Shown here one piece after another: positions 1 to 6,777 of a stretch of 39,477 bases of DNA. How positions within the stretch are numbered: the first letter of the stretch is position 1; each line of letters begins with the position of its first letter. Origin of the DNA: a virus. The notes beneath the pieces were generated by a model. The model saw nothing but the letters and a program-made list of their open reading frames with translations. It ran no database searches and was not told the DNA's origin. Made by a program: the position numbers and the translations under genes. The DNA lies in IMG/VR virus record IMGVR_UViG_3300049203_000080, positions 1 through 39,477 of that record, one strand, 5' to 3'.

Positions 1-126
1 AGCGCCCATGGCGCGGATCGTAGCGCTGCGCTCGCGTTCGGAAGCGATCGCGACGCTGTGATCGATCGGCGCTGCAGGAGCGGCGGCCGAGCGCTGTTCA
101 TTGACGGGAGCCGCTGCAGCAGCGGC
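1..126. repeat. Left copy of the 126-bp terminal direct repeat (contig overlap)
   Basis: Bases 1-126 are identical to 39345-39470. The reading frame of the protease-capsid fusion continues without interruption when base 1 is joined to base 39344, so this is the overlap of a circularly closed assembly of 39,344 bp. It need not be a physical terminal repeat of the virion DNA. The continuation at 127-180 (alanine-rich linker codons) fits the open frame, so the left copy is the true sequence where the two copies diverge. Confidence 0.95.
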
Positions 127-786
127 GGCGACAGCGGCGGCGGGCGCAGCAGCGCCGCCACCGGCATTACGAATGCCGAAGTTCATGTCTTCTTCTTCCT
201 CTTTCACAAGGGTTCTGGGATCAAATGGCTCGGCCTCGCCTTCGCGGCCGACCCCGACGGTCGTGTCTGCAGGGATCGAGACCAGACTGATCTCGTAGGG
301 CTCCCAATCGGTCACCCGGTATGTCGCGTTGTCGCCGTCACGCTGCGCCAGCACCATTTCGACGATGCGATATCCCACGCTCACCAGCTTGCGGATGCCG
401 TCAATGACATCCTGAAAGACTTCCTGCGCCCGTGCCGATCTGCCGAACCGGACGACCGCGCGGCCTTTCCTGCCTGAGATCCAGGCACGTTCCACAACGC
501 CGACCTGGTCGCGGCCGTTATGGTCCATCAGGAGCGCGCCCCCGTTGTTCAACCGGCCAAGGCGAACAGCGGTATCGGCGTGATCCAGAATTTCGGTGCC
601 CCACCAGCGCTCATAAGGCTCTTCGCTGGAGAAGCTGAGTTCGACGGTGCGCGCCTCTTCGTCGTAGGCCTCCGCGCGCACCGTAAATTGCATATCCCGG
701 CGCAGGCTCTGGTCGATCTCGCTGTCGCGCGACGCCCAGGCATGCGTCATCGTTCCCGCCAACAGGGCGGGGGCAAGCTTCTGCAT
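1..786 (-). CDS. Prohead protease / major capsid fusion, protease half (continues at 39344-38121)
   Basis: This is the N-terminal 262 codons of a 669-residue protein that crosses the window junction. It starts at ATG 786 with AGGAGA five bases upstream. Residues 1 to about 190 look like a U35/HK97-type prohead protease. His89 lies in LLMDHNG, Ser136 in KLVSVGYR, and a conserved WEPYEISLVSIPAD stretch follows. A run of acidic residues and an alanine/proline-rich linker (about residues 195-240) lead into the capsid part. The protease trims the scaffold and capsid during prohead maturation. Fusion of protease and capsid is a known arrangement in some siphoviruses, so I am confident of the role. 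The frame was translated directly and is open throughout. Confidence 0.92.
   Translation of the reverse strand, partial: MQKLAPALLAGTMTHAWASRDSEIDQSLRRDMQFTVRAEAYDEEARTVELSFSSEEPYERWWGTEILDHADTAVRLGRLNNGGALLMDHNGRDQVGVVERAWISGRKGRAVVRFGRSARAQEVFQDVIDGIRKLVSVGYRIVEMVLAQRDGDNATYRVTDWEPYEISLVSIPADTTVGVGREGEAEPFDPRTLVKEEEEDMNFGIRNAGGGAAAPAAAVAAAAAAAPVNEQRSAAAPAAPIDHSVAIASERERSATIRAMGA
184..201 (-). promoter_or_regulatory. Candidate internal ribosome-binding site and start for the capsid alone
   Basis: Within the fusion gene an in-frame ATG (186-184, Met201) is followed by NFGIRNAGG. It is preceded by the glutamate codons GAGGAAGAAGAAGAC, whose GAGG lies 11 bases before the ATG. The same bases thus encode an acidic linker and could act as a Shine-Dalgarno sequence. 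Initiation here would give a separate capsid protein of about 469 residues. The spacing is a little long, so use of this site is inference. Confidence 0.4.
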
Positions 787-811
787 TGCTGTCTCCTAAA
801 AAGTGGCGGAA

Positions 812-1009
812 CTAGTGAGCGGACGCGTGCCCGCCTTCGCGCAGTTGGCGCACTGCAGGCCGAGCAAGCACCTTCTCCTGCAGCCGGTGGATGCCTGCGC
901 GAAACTCATGCACATCATCGGCATGTTGCGTTGGCAGTTCGAGGAAGGCGTTCCATGCCGTCGCGAGAGCTTGGACCACCGCATCTTCATCCTTGGTGAG
1001 TTCACACAT
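812..1009 (-). CDS. Small conserved-looking phage protein between portal and protease-capsid
   Basis: A 65-residue protein starting at ATG 1009, overlapping the portal stop codon by 8 bases (ATGTGTGA), so translation is probably coupled. It is predicted to be mainly helical. The central stretch AWNAFLELPTQHADDVHEF followed by a second helix is the type of sequence seen in small head-module proteins of related phages, but I cannot name its function. The longer reading frame that extends upstream to 1210 overlaps the portal gene and has portal-antiframe composition, so I reject that start. The protease-capsid gene begins 25 bases downstream. Confidence 0.72.
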   Translation of the reverse strand: MCELTKDEDAVVQALATAWNAFLELPTQHADDVHEFRAGIHRLQEKVLARPAVRQLREGGHASAH

Positions 1010-2567
1010 CGCGCACCTTCGCCCCCGTTTTCGGCGCGGGCTCACTGCCGCCGCTGTTGCCACCGCCCCCTGCGTGGGGCTGCGCCATTCCCATGTCGCT
1101 TTCGGCCTGCAGCTCAGCCCAGACTTCGTCCGGGTCGCGGCCCGATTCGCGGATGATCTGCGCGCGACTGCGCACCCCGAGCGCGACCGCCTCGCGATCG
1201 GCGGCGGCATCGCTCTTCGGATCGACCCAGTCCCATCGACGACCGAAGAAAACGGGCGCGTTGAACTTGTCGAACTTCGTGTAGGGCAGGCTCTTCAGCT
1301 CGGCGTCATGGATCAGCGCGAGTCCCAGCCACCGCTCGAAGATCTGGGCCTTGATCTCCGCATACCAGCCCTGGATCATCTTCCACATGTCGCGTTCGTC
1401 CAGCGTGCCGGCCCGGATCGAACTGAAATTAACCTGCGTAAGATCGCCCGTGAGACTGTGGTTTGCGACCAGCAGGCCCGTCGACAGGCGGCGCAGCACG
1501 TTGCGCGTGAAGGGATCATAGACCTCATTCGGATAGGTCGGATCATATTCCTTCAGCTCATACCCGTCCGGGATGATGTCGAAGGTGCCGGGCTCAGCCG
1601 AGGTGACGAAGTCGCCGCCCCCGGCGCCATAGCCGTCGTCACCACCTTCCTCTCCGCCCATCGGCGGCCCGGCTTCCGGATCTTTCTGCTGGAAAAAGCC
1701 CATCTTCGCGGCGCCCACGTTCGCTGCCACCAGGGCGGCTTCGTCGAACTGGTCGAGATGCTTGGCATCGCGCAGGGCGACATAAGCCCACGGCACGCCG
1801 CGCCACTGGTCGATCTCTTCCGCAATGAAGAGATGGATGATTTCCGAGGCGTCGACGCGCTCGTACCGCTGGCTTGCCGTGCCGTGCATGTCGGCACCGC
1901 CGTCGATGATGCGCAGATGATAAGCCACCGCCTTCATGAAGGGGTCGAACTCGACGCCCATGCGAATGCGATAGCCGTTCGCCAGATCGCGGTTGTGATC
2001 TTCGTCCAGCAGATGGCCTGGCAGCAGCTGCAGCTGGAAACGGTGCGGGCCGCGATCGCGCCCTTCGACCATCCGGATCAGCACTTCGCCGTCGCGGCCG
2101 ACCATCGTCACAGCCAGGGCGTCGAACTGCGTTTCGCTCAGCCGGCCCGTGACGTCGAAATTCCCACGCTTGACCCACCGGCGATAGGCCCGGCCGATCC
2201 GATCGCTGTCGGGCTTGTCGGGCTGGCCGTCAGGGCGCCGGCAGTCGACCTTCAGCGTGAAGCCGTTCGGGCCGACAACGTGCGTGCGGATCAGAGAGAA
2301 GAATTTCCGGCCATATTCGTTGTTGCGGCCAAAATCACGGCTGCGCGCACGCATCGTCCGCAGATGACGCAGCAGCGACATATTCACGGTTTCATCGGTC
2401 GTCGTCCATTTGCTGGTGAGACGATCGGTGACACCCGCCTGAAATCCGCGACGATAGCCGGCGCGCGGCCCGCCGCGAGAAATCCGTTGCCGCGTCGGCG
2501 CCGAGTCTGGCGCCATTGCATCGATCGACCGCGCCCCGCGCGAGAACTCGAAGCCGAAGATCCGCAT
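1002..2567 (-). CDS. Portal protein, lambda gpB family
   Basis: A protein of 521 residues. The N-terminal part carries the lambda-type portal pattern: LLRHLRTMRARSRDFGRN at about residues 63-80, followed by GRKFFSLIRTHVVGPNG. Conserved DRFRM-like segments of the family follow, including PFMKAVAYHL and ASEIIHLF. The dodecameric portal forms the DNA entry and exit channel at the capsid vertex and docks the terminase. The length is usual for the family. ATG 2567 overlaps the upstream stop as TGATG; the codon before it, GTG 2570, would give a GTGA overlap and one extra residue. The tail (from about residue 485) is rich in Gly, Pro and Ser. The gene lies between the gpW-position protein and a small 65-residue gene. 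Confidence 0.93.
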   Translation of the reverse strand: MRIFGFEFSRGARSIDAMAPDSAPTRQRISRGGPRAGYRRGFQAGVTDRLTSKWTTTDETVNMSLLRHLRTMRARSRDFGRNNEYGRKFFSLIRTHVVGPNGFTLKVDCRRPDGQPDKPDSDRIGRAYRRWVKRGNFDVTGRLSETQFDALAVTMVGRDGEVLIRMVEGRDRGPHRFQLQLLPGHLLDEDHNRDLANGYRIRMGVEFDPFMKAVAYHLRIIDGGADMHGTASQRYERVDASEIIHLFIAEEIDQWRGVPWAYVALRDAKHLDQFDEAALVAANVGAAKMGFFQQKDPEAGPPMGGEEGGDDGYGAGGGDFVTSAEPGTFDIIPDGYELKEYDPTYPNEVYDPFTRNVLRRLSTGLLVANHSLTGDLTQVNFSSIRAGTLDERDMWKMIQGWYAEIKAQIFERWLGLALIHDAELKSLPYTKFDKFNAPVFFGRRWDWVDPKSDAAADREAVALGVRSRAQIIRESGRDPDEVWAELQAESDMGMAQPHAGGGGNSGGSEPAPKTGAKVRDV

Positions 2568-3127
2568 CACAGGCTCACCAGCACGCGGCCCGGCCCAGAA
2601 CGGCCTGCTTTGCGGTCCTCACCGGCGACAATCTTTGCATAGTAGCTGCGCAGCGCCGTCAGCTCGCTATGCGCCATGCGCTTGATCTGGCGACCATCGG
2701 CGAACGTGTATTCCAGGTCGGTCTGCGAGGCGCGCCCTTCGATCGCCGCTTCGATCTTCGCCAGCACCTTGCGGGCATGGCTGCGCGTGTCGACGTTCGC
2801 GGTCGGATCGGGCTGCACGCGGATCAGTCCGGTTTCCGCAGTCAGGCGATCGTCGCCCTTCACGATCTTCACCGCCCAACGCCAATCACCTGCGACCCAA
2901 TCGGCCGTGATGGTCGACGACAGCAGCAGCGACCAGGCCGTTGCGCCGTCGCCGCCTGCGACTGTCACGGCATCGCCGCCGGCGACGGGCACGAAGATGA
3001 AGGACGCCGCATAGCCGTCGGCCGCCGGATAGGTGGTGGCCAGATCGACGCGGTCAACGCGCAGGCTGTCGCCAGCCACGATCGCCGCCGGCATCGTGGA
3101 GCGCGGCTCTGTCAGCAAATTCGCCAT
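2567..3127 (-). CDS. Head protein in the gpW position
   Basis: A 186-residue protein between large terminase and portal, where lambda has gpW. The first 110 residues resemble the beta-rich N-terminal domain seen in many phage structural proteins (GDSLRVDRVDLATTYPA and GDWRWAVKIVKGDDR). The last 75 residues are helical (DTRSHARKVLAKIEAAIEG, then IKRMAHSELTALRSYYAKI), which fits a gpW-like head-completion segment. That assignment rests on position and the helical C-terminus. ATG 3127 has AGGAAA about ten bases upstream. The stop overlaps the portal start. Confidence 0.7.
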   Translation of the reverse strand: MANLLTEPRSTMPAAIVAGDSLRVDRVDLATTYPAADGYAASFIFVPVAGGDAVTVAGGDGATAWSLLLSSTITADWVAGDWRWAVKIVKGDDRLTAETGLIRVQPDPTANVDTRSHARKVLAKIEAAIEGRASQTDLEYTFADGRQIKRMAHSELTALRSYYAKIVAGEDRKAGRSGPGRVLVSL

Positions 3128-3130
3128 CGG

Positions 3131-5200
3131 CTATCGGTTTCCTAGTCTGTTCATCCAGCCCTGCTTGCGCTGAACTGGCCGGGTCCGCGCCTTGCGTGGT
3201 GGCGCGGCAGGTGGCGTGATCGCCGCCAACGGCTCCGGCACAGTAGCGCCCTGGTCCGGATCGTTGGCGGCTTGGCGTGGCAGAACGACGACACCCTGCT
3301 TCGGCCAGATGATGCGGAAGCCCTTGGGCACCCACAGCATATCGGTGCGCGATTGCGCAAAGGGCGGGCGCAGCAAGGCCACCTCGCCATAAACGAGAAT
3401 ATCCCAAGTCTCATTTCGAGCCCGGCGCTTCTCCCATTTGCCGTCCTTCAGCTCTTCCGCCGTGATCTCTTCGACATGTTCGTCGCTCAGATCTTCCGGC
3501 AGATGGATGTAGCCCGGTCCAGGCGCCGATCGGCGCAGGCGAGCATCGATCATGTTCTTCACGACGTGGACGTTCGGAATCCACAGCTTCGCGCTGCTCC
3601 GCTTCGCCGTACCCTTCGCCTTCTGATCGGCGAACTGGCCGGGCGGCATCAGCTTGCCCGTCGGCTTTGACCCGCCCTTAACCAGCGTGATCCGGGTCGG
3701 ATGCACGCCCAGAGCACGCGCCGCATTCCAGAACCATTTCGCGCCGGCGGTAGCCTGGTCGCCCTTGCGGTCGGAACCGCCCGTGTCGACGACCAATGAC
3801 AGCACGGGGGCGTGACCGATCGGCTTCCCATCCTCGCCAAGCTCGGCCAGCGGATAAAGCCGATCGAACAGGCCGAGCAGCACTTTCCAATGTTCGGGAT
3901 GCGTGAACGGCGCCACCTGCGTCAGGCCGTCGTCCAACACATCGATCGCGAAGCGGTCAATCAGCCAGCTTTCCCGGTCCTTACCGTAGCCGACCGCGCC
4001 GCACTCGAACCGATCGTGCTGGACGTCGATCATGATGTTGATCACTTTGACGCCACGCGGCACCGTGCCGAGCTTCCACCCCGCCTCGCGGCGCTGCTTC
4101 AGCGCATCGGTCTCGACCGGCTTTTCGCCTGAGAGCACCGAACGATAGTTCTGGCCGCCCTTGACGTTGAAGAACGCCTTAAGCGGCGCCTCATCCTGTC
4201 GCAGATCCCAGGCGATCTCGGCTTCCCGCCACTGCCGGGCCAGCTTGCCCCAAGTGGTGAAGGTCAGCAGACCGTCACGGCGGAATGTGCGACGCCGGCG
4301 CCCGACGTTGCGATTGCGGGCCACGAAGCCTCGGTTCGGCAGATCGGCCGTGCTGGCGATCAGGCGCGACCGTTCGGGCGGCAGCAAAATGCAGCCATTG
4401 GCCGGGCAGACGACATGCGCCGATTGCTCGGCCAACTCCAGTGAGCCGCGCTCGAACTTCAAATCGCGGCGAATATCCAGCTCGATCCGCTCTTCGCAGT
4501 GCGGGCACACCGGCTGCAGCCGTTCGTCGGTGCCGGCCTCGATAAAGGCCTCGATATTCGCCTTACGTGACCCCGGCTCCCATGCGGGCGAGGACGACAC
4601 CAGGATCGTTTCCCGGCCCTCGAACGAAGTCATACGCCCATACATGAGCGATACGCCGTCGCCCTGACCGTCGATATCGGCAGGGAACTGGTCGAAGTCG
4701 TCGAGCCATCCGCGCTGGATGGATCGGGCGCGAGCCATGTTCGCCGGCCATGTCGATGTCAGCAACATGCCCCGGAACTGCTTCAGGAACATGTTGTCGG
4801 CGCTGGCAGTGGGCAGCAACTGAGCCTTCACCACCGGCGATTTCTCAATCATCACGCCGATGCGGCGGACGACGAAGTCCTGCATCAGCACCTTGTCGGG
4901 CTGCACTACCATGAACGGCGCGGGGCTATGTTCGATGGACCAGCCCATAAAGGCTTCGCCCACCTTCGACTTGCCGGCCTGCGCTGGCCCCATGTCCCCG
5001 ACTTCGGAAGTTTCCGGGTCGGAGCAGGCGTCCATGATCTCGGCCAGGAACGGCAGCGCGAGCGGATCATATTCGGGCAGATATTTTTCTGCCCATTGAG
5101 AAACGGTCAGCCCCTCTTTGGGGCGGATCAGCGACGCGAGCCGCCGAACAATGTCAAAGCCGGTTTCAAACGGCGGGATCTCGATCGGTCGATACAGCAT
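3131..5200 (-). CDS. Terminase large subunit, GpA family
   Basis: A 689-residue ATPase-nuclease that cuts concatemers and pumps DNA into the prohead. The GpA-family signature VSQWAEKYLPEYDP is at residues 33-46. An atypical Walker A, GPAQAGKSKV, ends near residue 80 and Walker B WLDDFDQFP is at about 165-173. A four-cysteine zinc-binding region (CPHC then CPANGC) lies near residues 225-275. Acidic nuclease segments (IMIDVQHDRFE, SLVVDTGG) are in the C-terminal half. ATG 5200 is chosen because GGAAGAG lies nine bases upstream; ATG 5239 would add 13 residues and a longer overlap. It overlaps the small subunit gene by 35 bp. The last 45 residues are Pro/Arg-rich. Confidence 0.94.
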   Translation of the reverse strand: MLYRPIEIPPFETGFDIVRRLASLIRPKEGLTVSQWAEKYLPEYDPLALPFLAEIMDACSDPETSEVGDMGPAQAGKSKVGEAFMGWSIEHSPAPFMVVQPDKVLMQDFVVRRIGVMIEKSPVVKAQLLPTASADNMFLKQFRGMLLTSTWPANMARARSIQRGWLDDFDQFPADIDGQGDGVSLMYGRMTSFEGRETILVSSSPAWEPGSRKANIEAFIEAGTDERLQPVCPHCEERIELDIRRDLKFERGSLELAEQSAHVVCPANGCILLPPERSRLIASTADLPNRGFVARNRNVGRRRRTFRRDGLLTFTTWGKLARQWREAEIAWDLRQDEAPLKAFFNVKGGQNYRSVLSGEKPVETDALKQRREAGWKLGTVPRGVKVINIMIDVQHDRFECGAVGYGKDRESWLIDRFAIDVLDDGLTQVAPFTHPEHWKVLLGLFDRLYPLAELGEDGKPIGHAPVLSLVVDTGGSDRKGDQATAGAKWFWNAARALGVHPTRITLVKGGSKPTGKLMPPGQFADQKAKGTAKRSSAKLWIPNVHVVKNMIDARLRRSAPGPGYIHLPEDLSDEHVEEITAEELKDGKWEKRRARNETWDILVYGEVALLRPPFAQSRTDMLWVPKGFRIIWPKQGVVVLPRQAANDPDQGATVPEPLAAITPPAAPPRKARTRPVQRKQGWMNRLGNR

Positions 5201-5744
5201 TGCCTGTTGCTCTTCCGATTCGCTCCATCCTGTCCGCAAGCTCCCGCTGATCCTGCGCGATCACCGCGTCGACGATCGCCAGCTGCTCGCGGCTGAAGTC
5301 ACCCCTCTTCGCGAGCCGCGCCGACAACGACGTGCCCTGCTGCTGAAACCATGCGACCAGTTCGCCCAACGCTTCCTCGACGGAAGCCTTGTGGATCAGA
5401 TCGCCCCGCTTCTCCGCCAGCTTCGTCGCCAGCAGCTCATTTTCCATGATGGTGCGATGCTCGGTCGGAGAAAGTCCGACCTGCGTCTGCGCCATCGCTT
5501 CGCCGCCCAGCAGCGACAAACCATATTGGCGGATCTCATCGGCCCGCGCCCGCTGCACCTGCTCTTCGCTGTCGCGCAGGCTTTTGATGAAGGCCCAGGC
5601 ATCGTCGAAATCGATCACATAGGACCGGCCATTCGTGCCGCGCTCGATGATCGGGAAGTCCGGATAGTCCCGGATCATTGCCCGAAGCGTGGGCTCCGAA
5701 GGCGTCCCCGGCAGGGACGCAAATTCGCCTAGCGTGCCTCTCAC
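5166..5744 (-). CDS. Terminase small subunit, Nu1/DUF1441-like
   Basis: A 192-residue protein directly upstream of the large terminase. Residues 5-55 form a winged-helix-like DNA-binding region (GEFASLPGTPSEPTLRAMI, then IERGTNGRSYVIDFDDAWAFI). A long helical segment follows (residues 60-185, HRTIMENELLATKLAEKRGD). This matches small terminases of the Nu1/DUF1441 type, which recognise the packaging site and recruit GpA. The start is GTG 5744; the next ATG (5678) would cut the winged helix. The upstream ribosome-binding site is poor, and no gene product of clear identity lies immediately before it. Confidence 0.85.
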   Translation of the reverse strand: MRGTLGEFASLPGTPSEPTLRAMIRDYPDFPIIERGTNGRSYVIDFDDAWAFIKSLRDSEEQVQRARADEIRQYGLSLLGGEAMAQTQVGLSPTEHRTIMENELLATKLAEKRGDLIHKASVEEALGELVAWFQQQGTSLSARLAKRGDFSREQLAIVDAVIAQDQRELADRMERIGRATGNAVSTDRDPAV

Positions 5745-6070
5745 CGATCAAAACCCAAAGAAAAACAAGAGCCTACGGGAAAATACCGAACACTCGCATC
5801 TTCCTCGCCTTCGGCCCCCGTATAGGTCGGGATGGCGGGAAGGACCCAAAGGGGGGTGCCCGCCCGCGACGACCCCGACCACCCCCGGCCCGAAACGGCA
5901 CCGCCCCGCCGGGCACGGGACCAGGCGAGGCGGCGCAGGCTATTGGAGAGGACGCTCGCTTGGGGATGCCCATAGGACCGCCCTAAGCGTATGTCCTGAA
6001 TACCCATTTCGGCCCCGGAGGTGGACACAGAATATTTCGCGAGCATCACATTCTACCCCTTGCGCCGTCT
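5745..6070. other. GC-rich non-coding gap upstream of terminase, candidate packaging (cos/pac) region
   Basis: This 326-bp gap holds no convincing gene. Its centre (about 5830-5960) has long C- and G-runs on one strand, including GTGCCCG at about 5859 and CGGGCAC at about 5914 as separated inverted arms. The flanks are ordinary. Its place immediately before a Nu1/GpA-type terminase pair is where lambda-like phages usually carry cos. A minus frame from 6049 that ends in GTGA over the small terminase start was examined and not accepted, because its composition is not protein-like. The function is inference. Confidence 0.4.
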
Positions 6071-6520
6071 CTATGCGCGCATTTCTGCGCCATTCAGCGC
6101 ATTGCAAATGCAGGTGATCGCGCGCGAGTAGCGCTTGCGCAGGCCGTGCGCCCCATGCCGGACGCCCATCGGCTTCAGTAGCTTCGTCCAGGGCACCGTC
6201 TTGCGACCAGCGGCAAGGTTGCGCACCGCCATGGCGATCAGCCGCCGATCGTCGTCGGACGGCACGAACAGCACCCATGCCAGCGCCTCTTCCATGCGCG
6301 CCAGCTGGTCGCGTGACAGCGGCACGCGCGGCACCGGCTTGTCCTCATGCGCGCCCCAATCCCACCAGTCCTTGACGATCAGGTGCCACGGCCCGTCGGA
6401 TGCGAATGGCCAGCCACCACCGCGGGGCAGGCGCTGCTGGAACTCCATCGCCTCGACAAGGCGTGCCTGGACGCCATCGAATGTCCAGAAATCTGATCCT
6501 TCCAACTCCGGAACCATCAC
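6071..6520 (-). CDS. DUF6362-like protein, possible late regulator
   Basis: A 149-residue protein. The N-terminal half has VQARLVEAMEFQQRLPRGGG and two tryptophan-rich stretches. The C-terminal half (residues 75-145) is helical, with LAWVLFVPSDDDRRLIAMAV and a helix-turn-helix-like GVRHGAHGLRKRYSRAI. This resembles the DUF6362 family found just upstream of terminase in alphaproteobacterial phages. Such proteins resemble sigma-70 region 4 or late activators, but their function is not established. GTG 6520 is 8 bases after GGAAGG, and ATG 6517 follows it immediately. The Shine-Dalgarno is itself one of the repeated motifs of the upstream gap. Confidence 0.65.
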   Translation of the reverse strand: MMVPELEGSDFWTFDGVQARLVEAMEFQQRLPRGGGWPFASDGPWHLIVKDWWDWGAHEDKPVPRVPLSRDQLARMEEALAWVLFVPSDDDRRLIAMAVRNLAAGRKTVPWTKLLKPMGVRHGAHGLRKRYSRAITCICNALNGAEMRA

Positions 6521-6763
6521 TCGCCAATCCTTCCGACGCTCAAACTACTGAAAACCTTTGATCTTTTATCTATTCTGGAAGCTTTGGAAGCTTTGGAAGG
6601 AACTATGTATATTTTCATCACACATGCGCCCGCGCACACGCGCATATGTGAGGGGAACATGTCGCCAATCCTTCCAATCCTTCCAAAGGCGCAGAAATCC
6701 GCGCTTTCTTCCTTCCGTCGAAGCTTCCGCCATCCTTCCAACCCGGAAGCTTTTGAACCTTCC
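6496..6763. repeat. Cluster of ATCCTTCC and GGAAGCTT repeats, candidate origin or regulatory region
   Basis: ATCCTTCC occurs at 6496-6503, 6527-6534, 6668-6675, 6677-6684 and 6732-6739. Three copies are extended to CCAATCCTTCC. GGAAGCTTT is in tandem at 6577-6594, GGAAGCTT recurs at 6745 and AAGCTTCC at 6721. The stretch 6544-6620 is markedly AT-rich for this genome. The cluster fills the gap between the primase-helicase and the DUF6362-like gene. Iterated sites next to an AT-rich segment and a replicative primase gene are typical of phage origins, but regulator sites are equally possible. A 47-codon minus frame (6660-6517) has a good ribosome-binding site but is largely built from these repeats, so I do not call it a gene. 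Confidence 0.6.
6618..6651 (-). other. 12-bp stem hairpin within the repeat cluster
   Basis: Arms 6618-6629 and 6640-6651 pair over 12 positions around a 10-base loop. The one non-Watson-Crick position is a C-A mismatch on the plus strand but a G-U wobble on the minus strand, so the structure is more stable in the minus-strand transcript. No T-run follows on the minus strand, so it is not a simple terminator. Confidence 0.55.
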
Positions 6764-6777
6764 GCGCCCCGCCGCGC

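Noticed and set aside
891-2642. 583-codon plus-strand open frame opposite the portal gene
   Set aside because: The portal gene on the minus strand has clear family motifs; long antisense frames are expected in GC-rich DNA and the translated sequence has no recognisable domains.
5741-6049. Minus frame of 102 codons ending in a GTGA overlap with the small terminase start
   Set aside because: The overlap and an AAGGGG before ATG 6046 are suggestive, but the protein is Arg/Gly/Ser-rich, without pattern, and spans the G/C-run region. Kept as non-coding, uncertain.
6517-6660. 47-codon minus frame overlapping the DUF6362-like start as GTGA
   Set aside because: It has a good Shine-Dalgarno, but both that and much of the peptide come from the repeated motifs and the hairpin, so it is probably not a gene.
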